Assembly (NCBI GenBank): GCA_958349325.1
Contig: CATWCP010000013.1
Location: 1-25,779, forward strand
Direction of reading: 5' to 3'
Source: an uncultured Collinsella sp.
GTDB taxonomy: Bacteria; Actinomycetota; Coriobacteriia; Coriobacteriales; Coriobacteriaceae
DNA length: 25,779 bases
Every line of letters starts with the position of its first letter. Positions within the stretch are counted from its first letter, which is position 1. Below are positions 15,215-22,313 of the stretch, in pieces. Position numbers and translations under genes: made by a program. The notes beneath the pieces are model-generated. The model had not been told where the DNA came from, searched no databases, and saw only the letters and a list, made by a program, of their open reading frames with translations.

Positions 15215-15251
15215 AAAAACGGGTGGTAGCCGGTACGGCCACCACCCGTTT
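15212..15251 (-). terminator. Terminator of the activase operon
   Basis: AAACGGGTGGT (15217-15227) pairs with ACCACCCGTTT (15241-15251), with an inner GCCG-GTA-CGGC extension. The minus-strand tail is TTTTTGCTT. It lies 29 nt past the stop codon. Confidence 0.9.
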
Positions 15252-15279
15252 GTCTCATATCCAGCCCATAGCAGGCCAG

Positions 15280-18200
15280 CTACTTCTTAATGCCGCGTCC
15301 CAGGCGCTCAGCGACCGACGCCACGGCGCTCTCATCGACCGAACCGCAGCTCACGCAGCCGTCGTGGGCACGCATCTGGCCGGTGACCTCGTCCATCGCG
15401 AGCGGCGCCACCTTCTCGAGCTTAAAGCCCTTGCCAGCGCGCATGTTCTCCTTTGCCACGCTGATCATGAGCTTAATACGGTTGAGCTGGTTGACCTCAG
15501 ACGCACCGGGGTCGTAGTCCACTGCAACGATGTTGCTCTCGGGGTGCTGACGGCGCAGCTCCTTGATCACGGCCTTGCCCACCACGTGGTTGGGCAGGCA
15601 CGCGAAGGGCTGCGTGCAGATGATGTTGGGCGCACCGTGGTCGATCAGGTCGAGCATCTCGGCCGTGAGCAGCCAGCCCTCGCCCATGTTGTTGCACACA
15701 GAAAGCACCGTGCGGGCCTTGTCGGCCATGGTGCCGATGCGCTCGGGAGCCTCAAAGCGGCGGGACTTTTCGAGCATCTCCTCCACCGGCGTACGCATCC
15801 AGTCCACGAGCTTGATGAGCGCCTGCATGCCAGCGCGCGTGGTAGCAGAGCTTCCCAGCTCGTCCTTCTGCAGCTCGGCGTTGCTCATGGAGTACAGGAA
15901 GAAGTCGAGCAGGCCCGGCACCACTGCCTCGCAGCCCTCGCGCTCGATAACATCGACCACGTGGTTGTTGGCTGTGGGATGGAACTTGACCAGGATCTCG
16001 CCAACCACGCCCACGCGCGGCTTGGTGCCCTCGCCCACGAGCGGCATGGTGTCGAACGCGCGGATGGCCTCGCGGCACAGCTTGGTGTAGTTGTGACGGT
16101 TGAACTTAGGCGCCAGCTTGCGGGCACGCGCCATGTACTCCTCGTAGAGTGCGTTGGCAGCACCGGGCGTGGCCTCGTACGGACGGCAGCGATAGAGCAT
16201 CTGCATCATCACGTCGCCAAAGAGCACCGCGTAGACTGCCTGCTTAAGCAACGCCGGCGTAATCTTAAAGCCGGGGTTGTCCTCGCCCAGCGCCACGGCC
16301 GAAAGCGAGATCACCGGAATCTCGGGGTGGCCGCTCTCGCGCAGGGCCTTGCGGATGAGTGCGATGTAGTTGGTGGCACGGCAGCCGCCGCCGGTCTGGC
16401 TGATAACCACGGCCGTCTTGGACAGGTCGTACCGGCCGCTCTCGATGGCCTCCATAATCTGACCCGTTACCAGAATCGACGGGTAGCAAATGTCATTGTT
16501 CACATAGCGCAGGCCAGCCTCGACAGCGTCGTGATCGGTTGAGGGCAGCAGTTCCAAGTTGTAGCCGGCACCGCGGAACACCTCTTTGACCAGGTCAAAG
16601 TGGATCGGCGCCATCTGCGGGCACAGGATGGTGTAGCCCTCGTCGCGCATCTGCTCGGTAAAGGGCACCTTGGGCCATGCGGTCGAGACGCTCTCACGCT
16701 GCGCCTCGAACGTAAACTTACGGCTCGCGAACGCGGGGGCATCCTTGGAGGGAGCCACCGGCGCGGCATCGCCCTGCTCGTAGGCCTCGCCCGCGGCCGT
16801 AGCCTCGGCCAAGCGCTCGGCCTCCTGGTCCTTGAGCGCCGCCATGAGCGAGCGGATGCGGATGCGCGCGGCGCCCAGGTTGGACACCTCGTCGATCTTG
16901 AGCACGGTGTAGATCTTGCCACTGGCTTCCAGAATCTCCTGCACCTGATCGGTGGTCAGAGCATCCAGACCGCAGCCGAAGGAGTTGAGCTGGATCAGGT
17001 CCAGGTCGTTGCGCATCGTCACAAAGCGGGCGACGGCGTACAGGCGGCTGTGGTACATCCACTGGTCGACGACGCGAATCGGACGCTCGGGCTTTACCAG
17101 ATGCGCAAGCGAATCCTCGGTAAAGACCGCAAAGCCAAAGCTCGAGATAAGCTCGGGCAGGGCGTGGTTGATCTCGGGGTCGTTGTGGTAGGGACGGCCG
17201 GCGAGTACGATGCCGTGACCGCCGTGGTCCTCGACCCACTTAAGGGCTTCCTCGCCCATGGTCTGGATATCCTCGTGGAAACGCGCATCGGCCTCGAAGG
17301 CGGCGTTGACGGCGGCATCGACCTCGGAGCGCGTGATCTTGGGTCCACGCACGCGACCGCGACCGGCCTCAGCATCGGCCACACGGTCGACGGCGAGCAC
17401 CTGATACAAGCGGCGCTTGAGCTCGGTCTTGTCGTGATAGGGCACAAACGGATACAGGAACTCGATGTTCTGCTCGCGAATCTCGTCGATGTTGAGCGCC
17501 AGCGCTGTGGGGTAGCTCATGACGATGGGGCAGTTGTAACAGTTGCCGGCGGTCGGATCCTCCTTGCGCTCCCAGCGCACGCACGGCATCCAGATAAAGT
17601 CGACGTCACGGTCGATAAGGTTCATAACATGGCCGTGGCTCATCTTGGCCGGATAGCACACGCTCTCGGACGGCATGGACTCGATGCCCGCCTGGTAGGT
17701 CTTCTTGCTCGACTGGTCGGACAGCTGCACGCTAAAGCCCAGGCGTGTAAAGAACGCGTGCCAGAAGGGGTAGTTCTCGTACATGTTGAGTGCGCGCGGG
17801 ATACCCACGGTGCCGCGCGGGGCCTCGTCGGGACTCAGGACCTCGCGGTTAAAGAGCAGCTCGTTTTTCTTTTTGAAGAGGTTGGGGGCCTCAGTCTTCT
17901 GCTTTTTGTGGCCAGCGCCCTTCTCGCAGCGGTTGCCGGTAATGAAGCGCCTGCCGCCGCCAAAGTCGTTGACGGTAAGCTGGCAGTTGTTAGAGCAACG
18001 GCCGCAGCGGACATGCTTTTGCGTCACGGTGAGGTGCGCGATGTCCTCGGCAGAAAGAATGGTCGAAGTGCCGTCGGCGCCGGCGCGATCGCGGGCGAGC
18101 AGGGCCGCACCGTAGGCGCCCATGCAGCCGGCGATGTCAGGGCGCACGGCATGCACGCCGGTGAGCTGCTCAAACGCGCGCAGCGTGGCATCGGACATAA

Positions 18201-20061
18201 AGGTGCCGCCCTGGACGATCACCTGGCTGCCGATCTCCTTGGGGTCGCGCAGCTTAATGACCTTGAACAGGGCATTCTTGATGACGGAATAGGACAGGCC
18301 GGCCGCGATGTCGCCCACCGTGGCGCCTTCCTTTTGCGCCTGCTTGACGCGCGAGTTCATAAAGACTGTGCAGCGACTTCCCAGGTCGACCGGAGCCTTG
18401 GCATGGATGGCAGCGTTGGCGAACGCGCGCACGTCCATGTTCATAGAGACGGCGAAGCTCTCGATAAAGCTACCGCAACCCGACGAGCAGGCCTCGTTGA
18501 GCATGATGTGCTCGATGACACCGTCCTTGACGCGCAGGCACTTCATGTCCTGGCCGCCAATGTCCAGAATGAACTCGACGCCGGGCAGGAACGCCTTGGC
18601 GCCGCGCAGGTGCGCGACGGTCTCAATCTCGCCGGAGTCGGCCTTGAGGGCCTCGATGAGCAGCGCCTCACCGTAGCCCGTGGTGGTCACGTGGCCGATG
18701 GTGCAGCCGGCGGGGATGTGGTTGTAGAAATCGGCCATGATGACCTTGGCCGTGCCCAGGATGTCGCCGTTGTTGTTGCCGTACCAGGTGTGCAGCAGCT
18801 GGCCGTCCTCGCCCACGAGTGCGGCCTTCATGGTGGTGGAGCCGGCGTCGATGCCGATGAACACGCGGCCGGTGTAGCCGTCGAGCTTGCCTTTGGGGAC
18901 GACCTCGGTGTCGTGGCGGGTCTTGAACTCGGCAAAGTCCTCGTCGGTGGCAAAGAGCGGATCCAGACGCTCGACCTCGGCACCCTGCGTGTCACCCAGG
19001 GCATCGATGGCCTCGATGAGCTGCGGGAACGTGCTGAGCTTGTTGGACTCGTGCGCCATGGCGGCGCCGCTCGCCACAAACAGGTGGGCATTTTGGGGCA
19101 CGATACGGTGCTCCTCATTCAGGTTGAGCGTGAGGTAGAAGCGGTGGCGCAGCTCGGAGAGATACTGCAGCGGGCCGCCCAGGAAGGCGACGTTGCCGCG
19201 GATGGGACGGCCACATGCCAGGCCCGAGATGGTCTGGGTCACGACGGCCTGGAAGATGGAGGCAGCCACGTCCTCGGGGCGGGCGCCCTCGTTGAGCAGC
19301 GGCTGCACGTCGGTCTTGGCAAAGACGCCGCAGCGGCTAGCAATGGGATAGATGGTGGTGGCGTTGGCGGCGAGCTCGTTGAGGCCGCTGGCGTCGGTGT
19401 GCAGCAGGGTTGCCATCTGATCGATGAACGCGCCCGTACCGCCGGCGCAGGTACCGTTCATGCGCTGCTCGATGCCGTTGTCGAAGTAGATGATCTTGGC
19501 GTCCTCGCCGCCCAGCTCGATGGCGACGTCGGTGGCCGGGATGAGGGTCTCGACGGCACGCTTGCTGGCGATGACCTCTTGGACAAACTCCAGGTCGAGC
19601 CACTGGGACAGCAGCAGGCCACCCGAGCCGGTAATGGCGCAGGTCATCTGGGCCGTCGGCAGCACGGTCGCAGCGCCCTCGAACAGATCGCGGGCGCAGG
19701 CACGGACGTCGGTGTGGTGGCGCTGGTACTTGGCGTAGACAATCTGGTTGTCGTCGTTGAGCACAGCGAGCTTAACGGTGGTGGAGCCCACGTCGATGCC
19801 CAAGTGCAGGTTGCCACGAGCGTTCTCGGGGTTGAAGATCGCGCCTTCGGGGGTGTGGGCGGCGGCTACGGGCTCAGCGGCGGTGGCGGACTCGCTAGCG
19901 ACGGACGTCTCCCCTGCCGCGTTCTTGGCATCGGCGACTGCCTCGGCAACTTTCTCGGCAGCAGCGGTCGCCGCCTTCTGCGCGGCATCCACCACGGCGG
20001 GTGCAGCCTCACGCGCGGCAGCGACCATACGGTCCTTGATGCCCTCGACGAGTTTGCTCAT
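15280..20061 (-). CDS. Giant 2-hydroxyacyl-CoA dehydratase activase-related protein (two BcrA/BadF ATPase domains plus dehydratase-like half)
   Basis: In order, this 1593-residue protein has an Ala/Glu-rich N-terminal extension (1-80); a first BcrA/BadF/HgdC-type ASKHA ATPase domain (~85-340) with GIDVGSTTVKLAVL at 88 and the cluster cysteine C205 in NGTCAGGTGAF; a second such domain (~400-670) with GIDAGSTTMKAALVG at 403 and C525/C529 in NEACSSGCGSF; a cysteine cluster C686-x2-C689-x3-C693; a DUF2229-type region (~740-960) with GNCYNCPIVMSYP; and a C-terminal half resembling the HgdB dehydratase subunit. Activases of this family use ATP and a [4Fe-4S] cluster to inject a high-energy electron into a dehydratase or benzoyl-CoA reductase-like partner, and are very oxygen sensitive. 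The substrate is unknown. AGGAGAGACA precedes the ATG; the tetR gene ends 11 nt upstream. Confidence 0.88.
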   Translation of the reverse strand: MSKLVEGIKDRMVAAAREAAPAVVDAAQKAATAAAEKVAEAVADAKNAAGETSVASESATAAEPVAAAHTPEGAIFNPENARGNLHLGIDVGSTTVKLAVLNDDNQIVYAKYQRHHTDVRACARDLFEGAATVLPTAQMTCAITGSGGLLLSQWLDLEFVQEVIASKRAVETLIPATDVAIELGGEDAKIIYFDNGIEQRMNGTCAGGTGAFIDQMATLLHTDASGLNELAANATTIYPIASRCGVFAKTDVQPLLNEGARPEDVAASIFQAVVTQTISGLACGRPIRGNVAFLGGPLQYLSELRHRFYLTLNLNEEHRIVPQNAHLFVASGAAMAHESNKLSTFPQLIEAIDALGDTQGAEVERLDPLFATDEDFAEFKTRHDTEVVPKGKLDGYTGRVFIGIDAGSTTMKAALVGEDGQLLHTWYGNNNGDILGTAKVIMADFYNHIPAGCTIGHVTTTGYGEALLIEALKADSGEIETVAHLRGAKAFLPGVEFILDIGGQDMKCLRVKDGVIEHIMLNEACSSGCGSFIESFAVSMNMDVRAFANAAIHAKAPVDLGSRCTVFMNSRVKQAQKEGATVGDIAAGLSYSVIKNALFKVIKLRDPKEIGSQVIVQGGTFMSDATLRAFEQLTGVHAVRPDIAGCMGAYGAALLARDRAGADGTSTILSAEDIAHLTVTQKHVRCGRCSNNCQLTVNDFGGGRRFITGNRCEKGAGHKKQKTEAPNLFKKKNELLFNREVLSPDEAPRGTVGIPRALNMYENYPFWHAFFTRLGFSVQLSDQSSKKTYQAGIESMPSESVCYPAKMSHGHVMNLIDRDVDFIWMPCVRWERKEDPTAGNCYNCPIVMSYPTALALNIDEIREQNIEFLYPFVPYHDKTELKRRLYQVLAVDRVADAEAGRGRVRGPKITRSEVDAAVNAAFEADARFHEDIQTMGEEALKWVEDHGGHGIVLAGRPYHNDPEINHALPELISSFGFAVFTEDSLAHLVKPERPIRVVDQWMYHSRLYAVARFVTMRNDLDLIQLNSFGCGLDALTTDQVQEILEASGKIYTVLKIDEVSNLGAARIRIRSLMAALKDQEAERLAEATAAGEAYEQGDAAPVAPSKDAPAFASRKFTFEAQRESVSTAWPKVPFTEQMRDEGYTILCPQMAPIHFDLVKEVFRGAGYNLELLPSTDHDAVEAGLRYVNNDICYPSILVTGQIMEAIESGRYDLSKTAVVISQTGGGCRATNYIALIRKALRESGHPEIPVISLSAVALGEDNPGFKITPALLKQAVYAVLFGDVMMQMLYRCRPYEATPGAANALYEEYMARARKLAPKFNRHNYTKLCREAIRAFDTMPLVGEGTKPRVGVVGEILVKFHPTANNHVVDVIEREGCEAVVPGLLDFFLYSMSNAELQKDELGSSATTRAGMQALIKLVDWMRTPVEEMLEKSRRFEAPERIGTMADKARTVLSVCNNMGEGWLLTAEMLDLIDHGAPNIICTQPFACLPNHVVGKAVIKELRRQHPESNIVAVDYDPGASEVNQLNRIKLMISVAKENMRAGKGFKLEKVAPLAMDEVTGQMRAHDGCVSCGSVDESAVASVAERLGRGIKK

Positions 20062-20072
20062 TGTCTCTCCTC

Positions 20073-20783
20073 TTAGTTGTTGGACTCGACGGTTGCGGCG
20101 GTGTCGGCCGCGTCCTCGAGCTGCAAGTTCAATAGCTTCATGCCGTATTCCGGCACATTGATATCGATGGGTTGGCCATACAGGTCACCAGGGCGCACAA
20201 AAGCGAGCACCGTCATAATGCGCGCCATGGCCTCGGGCGATTCGGTGAGCCCACGCTCAAACCAGCGCTGAATCAGGCCGACCTCGGCACTCACGACGTA
20301 GGTAACGTAGTAGTCGAAGAACGTGCCCAGCGCCAAGCCCAAAATGCCCGTCTGTGCACGCGGCACCACGGCCTCGCGTGCGGTATCGATGATCTTTTTA
20401 ATAAAGGCGGGGTCGCCGCCCGGGCCCAGCAGGGCCCCGATAAGGTCGCGATTGGCCGCAAGATAGCGCAGCAGCTCAACCGAACCGGGTGCCGGCTCAA
20501 GATCATCGATGTTGTGATAGAGGTCGGGCAGCTGAGCTGCGGTGATGAGCTCAATGCGCTCACGGATCTCGGCCAGCAAGCCGTCCTCGATTTGATTGAT
20601 AAAGTCGGGAATATCGCGGTAGTGCGAATAGAACGTGCGGCGCGTAAGGCCAGCGCGCTCGGTGAGCGACGCGACATTAATGCGCGAAAGGTCGCCGCTT
20701 TCGGCAAGCTCGCTGGCAAGTGCCTGGCGAAGGGCACGCTGCGAGCGAAGGGACCGGCGATCGCATTTCTCGAGCTGGGACAA
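20073..20783 (-). CDS. TetR-family regulator of the activase operon
   Basis: This 236-residue protein has an N-terminal helix-turn-helix (about residues 10-57): SLRSQRALRQALASELAES, then INVASLTERAGLTRRTFYSH with YRDIPDFINQ, the usual TetR pattern. The rest is an all-helical ligand or dimer domain. The start is a TTG at 20783, strongly supported by AAGGAGGACGC just upstream, while no ATG is available near the HTH. The 11-nt gap to the giant activase gene implies co-transcription, so the regulator probably controls its own operon. Two dyads at 20815-20849 lie in its leader/promoter and fit as operators. The ligand is unknown; an acyl-CoA or hydroxy-acid is a reasonable guess only. Confidence 0.88.
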   Translation of the reverse strand: MSQLEKCDRRSLRSQRALRQALASELAESGDLSRINVASLTERAGLTRRTFYSHYRDIPDFINQIEDGLLAEIRERIELITAAQLPDLYHNIDDLEPAPGSVELLRYLAANRDLIGALLGPGGDPAFIKKIIDTAREAVVPRAQTGILGLALGTFFDYYVTYVVSAEVGLIQRWFERGLTESPEAMARIMTVLAFVRPGDLYGQPIDINVPEYGMKLLNLQLEDAADTAATVESNN

Positions 20784-20814
20784 GCGTCCTCCTTGTTACT
20801 CAGCCTGTGCGCTA

Positions 20815-20849
20815 TTGCACAGTGCGAGTATTATTGCACACCGTGTGCA
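20815..20849. promoter_or_regulatory. Paired operator-like dyads upstream of tetR-activase operon
   Basis: TTGCAC-A-GTGCGA (20815-20827, one mismatch) and TGCACAC-C-GTGTGCA (20835-20849, perfect) share the TGCAC half-site, and their centres are 21 bp apart, two helical turns. A -10-like TAATAC lies between them on the minus strand. They are very probably the TetR binding sites; this is inferred from position and symmetry. Confidence 0.6.
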
Positions 20850-20874
20850 TCAACACGTAAAGGCAATATTTTGG

Positions 20875-20905
20875 ATGTGACAAAGGGGCTGCCCCTTTGT
20901 CACAT
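20875..20905. repeat. Perfect 31-bp palindrome, left flank of the small-peptide locus
   Basis: ATGTGACAAAGGGGC (20875-20889), one T, then its exact complement (20891-20905). It is almost identical to 21312-21340 and in the same orientation. Members of this type recur in the window around a GGGACAG core, as for REP-like elements. Confidence 0.75.
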
Positions 20906-20961
20906 TCAGCGACCGCCTAGGTTGTGCCAGTTGTGCCTGGCTTTTGGAGCGGCATTGCCGA

Positions 20962-20990
20962 TTGTTCAAAATGTCATTCGTGGGTAGAAT
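20962..20990 (+). promoter_or_regulatory. Sigma-70-type promoter for the antisense RNA
   Basis: TTGTTC (20962-20967), a 17-nt spacer and TAGAAT (20985-20990), with no plus-strand coding region downstream. Transcription would start near 20997. Confidence 0.6.
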
Positions 20991-20996
20991 AGTGTC

Positions 20997-21080
20997 GACG
21001 GCAGCCCAAGTTCTGGAAAGCTGGGCAGCGCCGTTGCTTGGATTAAGGGGTCAACGCCTTAGCGGCGGCGACCCCTTTTA
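20997..21080 (+). ncRNA. Predicted ~84-nt antisense RNA, candidate type I antitoxin
   Basis: The RNA is defined by the promoter at 20962-20990 and a terminator: AAGGGGTC (21045-21052) pairs with GACCCCTT (21070-21077), followed by TTTTA. A first hairpin is formed by GCCCA (21004-21008) with TGGGC (21022-21026), extended by CGGC/GCCG (20999-21002, 21030-21033), with a 13-nt loop. The 3' hairpin lies over the last codons and stop of the opposite 41-codon gene (21059-21184), so it can base-pair with the 3' end of that mRNA. Genes of this shape (RatA, SR4, RNAII of fst) are antitoxin RNAs. The RNA itself is inferred, not proven. Confidence 0.55.
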
Positions 21081-21184
21081 CGTTGCTTCGAACGTTGCTT
21101 GAGTGCCTCGGAAAGCCCGACGAGCGCTGTGAAGAACGAGACCAAAGCGGTCAGAAGTCTCACGAAATCAATCAGATCGGTCAT
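21059..21184 (-). CDS. 41-residue membrane peptide, candidate type I toxin
   Basis: This is a small gene starting MTDLIDFVRLLTALVSFFTA and ending KQRKRGRRR. One hydrophobic helix spans about residues 7-27 and is followed by a strongly basic tail, with acidic residues near the N-terminus. That is the shape of membrane-acting type I toxins (Fst, TxpA, BsrG, Ldr), although I see no residue-level match to any of them. The ATG at 21184 has an excellent ribosome site, GGGAGGTGATGCCC. This site can be masked: CCTCCAT (minus strand, about 21201-21207) pairs with ATGGGAGG (21191-21198) with one bulged G, and GGGCA/TGCCC can form an outer stem. The gene converges on the predicted antisense RNA at 20997-21080. 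A holin-like or phage-derived peptide is the main alternative. Confidence 0.65.
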   Translation of the reverse strand: MTDLIDFVRLLTALVSFFTALVGLSEALKQRSKQRKRGRRR

Positions 21185-21248
21185 GGGCATCACCTCCCAT
21201 CAGATGGAGGGCGTTGCCCGGCACATGGAACTGCCGCCAACAGTATCA

Positions 21249-21278
21249 ATTCTATCAAAGCGCAGTTAGATATGCGAA
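21249..21278 (-). promoter_or_regulatory. Promoter of the small-peptide gene
   Basis: On the minus strand TTCGCA (21273-21278), an 18-nt spacer and TAGAAT (21249-21254). The -10 is identical to that of the opposing RNA. It predicts a start near 21242 and a leader of about 58 nt holding the SD-masking hairpin. Confidence 0.5.
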
Positions 21279-21311
21279 TGTTTGTTCGTATTTCAAGAGA
21301 CCAGCGTCACC

Positions 21312-21340
21312 TGTGACAAAGGGGCTGTCCCTTTGTCACA
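21312..21340. repeat. 29-bp palindrome, right flank of the small-peptide locus and HAD gene 3' end
   Basis: TGTGACAAAGGGGC, T, GTCCCTTTGTCACA: the arms pair throughout with one G-T wobble. It touches the HAD stop codon at 21341, so it can act as that gene's 3' hairpin. It differs from 20875-20905 by one base in the shared part. Confidence 0.75.
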
Positions 21341-22198
21341 TTATTCGATTACGGTGCAGGAATTCTGCTTGCGCATGGTGGCGAGCATGTGTTTGGGGAC
21401 GGCGTGGACCATGCAGCTGCCGATAGTCGCGCTCGCGGCGGCCTTGGCAGCATCGCTTGCGTTTTTGGTCGCGTAGCTGTGGCGGAAGCGTTTGAGCATG
21501 GCGATGTCGTTGCCGCCGTCTCCGTAAACCGCGACCTCATCCTCGGCAATGCCGTAGTAGCCCGCCAGCCAGGCCACGCTCTCGCCCTTGTTGCACGCCA
21601 CGTCCGTGATCTCGAACATCACCGGATCGAACGGCGCGTTGACCACGCGGTCCGATCGCTCGGCCAAATACGCCTTAAGGTCGCGCTCCAGCTCGGGCGA
21701 GGTCACGCGACAGTTAATCTTGCATACATCGTGACGCAGGATGTCGCCGATCGACTGATCGAAATACTGCTCCTCGTGATACCCGCCACGTGCACGCATG
21801 CCGCGCATCACAATACGCTTGATGGGGCTGTCCTTTTTAAAGCCCGCCTGGTGCATCTCGAACGAACCGCTCGAGAACATGCCGTCGGGCGTGGAGCAGT
21901 CGAAGCAAATGTCCGGGAACGCCTTGAGCAGCTCCTCGGTAACCTGCGGGTCGATGGTCCAGGTTTTGAGCACCTCGCCATGACTGTCGCGCACGATGGA
22001 GCCGTTAGAGCAGCAGGCGTCAAGCGCCAGACCTGTAAAGCCATGCTCGCCGATCGGCAGCGTCGAGCGTCCGGTCGCGGGAACCACATGCAGGCCGGCC
22101 TCGGTCAGCTCGCGAATGGCACGGCGAATGGTCCCGTCTGCCTCGTGCAGGGCATTCAACAGCGTTCCGTCTAAGTCACTCGCAAACATCTTGATCAT
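21341..22198 (-). CDS. HAD-superfamily (Cof-type) phosphatase
   Basis: This 285-residue cytosolic phosphatase belongs to the Cof/YbiV-like branch of the HAD family, which removes phosphate from sugar phosphates or related metabolites. Motif I is FASDLDGTLLN, with both aspartates. VVPATGRST is motif II. The lysine of motif III is probably in CNKGESVAWLAGYYGI, and motif IV is VYGDGGNDIAML. A C2-type cap lies between. The start could be the ATG at 22198 (MIKMF) or at 22204 (MPMIKMF); the GGAGAGG upstream serves either. The ribosome site is locked in a 20-bp inverted repeat (22200-22251), which is odd. The substrate is not predictable. Confidence 0.87.
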   Translation of the reverse strand: MIKMFASDLDGTLLNALHEADGTIRRAIRELTEAGLHVVPATGRSTLPIGEHGFTGLALDACCSNGSIVRDSHGEVLKTWTIDPQVTEELLKAFPDICFDCSTPDGMFSSGSFEMHQAGFKKDSPIKRIVMRGMRARGGYHEEQYFDQSIGDILRHDVCKINCRVTSPELERDLKAYLAERSDRVVNAPFDPVMFEITDVACNKGESVAWLAGYYGIAEDEVAVYGDGGNDIAMLKRFRHSYATKNASDAAKAAASATIGSCMVHAVPKHMLATMRKQNSCTVIE

Positions 22199-22199
22199 G

Positions 22200-22251
22200 G
22201 GCATGCCTCTCCTTCGTCTGCACGATATTGTAGACGAAGGAGAGGCATGCC
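22200..22251. repeat. Perfect 20-bp inverted repeat over the HAD ribosome site
   Basis: GGCATGCCTCTCCTTCGTCT (22200-22219) and its exact complement (22232-22251) enclose a 12-nt loop, and CA/TG pairing can shorten the loop to 6 nt. The right-hand arm of the minus-strand transcript contains AAGGAGAGG, the Shine-Dalgarno of the HAD gene. There is no T tail on either side, so it is not an ordinary terminator. Confidence 0.8.
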
Positions 22252-22313
22252 TAAACAATGCCGTCCCGGCGCGGCGTACCACCGCCTCCACTAATTTACG
22301 GTGCCCCTACGCC

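Noticed and set aside
16600..20076. An 1158-codon open frame on the plus strand opposite the activase gene
   Set aside because: It is the antisense shadow of a GC-rich, strongly codon-biased gene whose own translation is an excellent family match; the antisense product has no recognisable domain and no ribosome site.
22220..22231. Invertible DNA switch between the 20-bp repeats at 22200-22251
   Set aside because: The 12-nt spacer is far too short for a recombinase-driven inversion and no recombinase gene is nearby; an RNA hairpin is the simpler reading.
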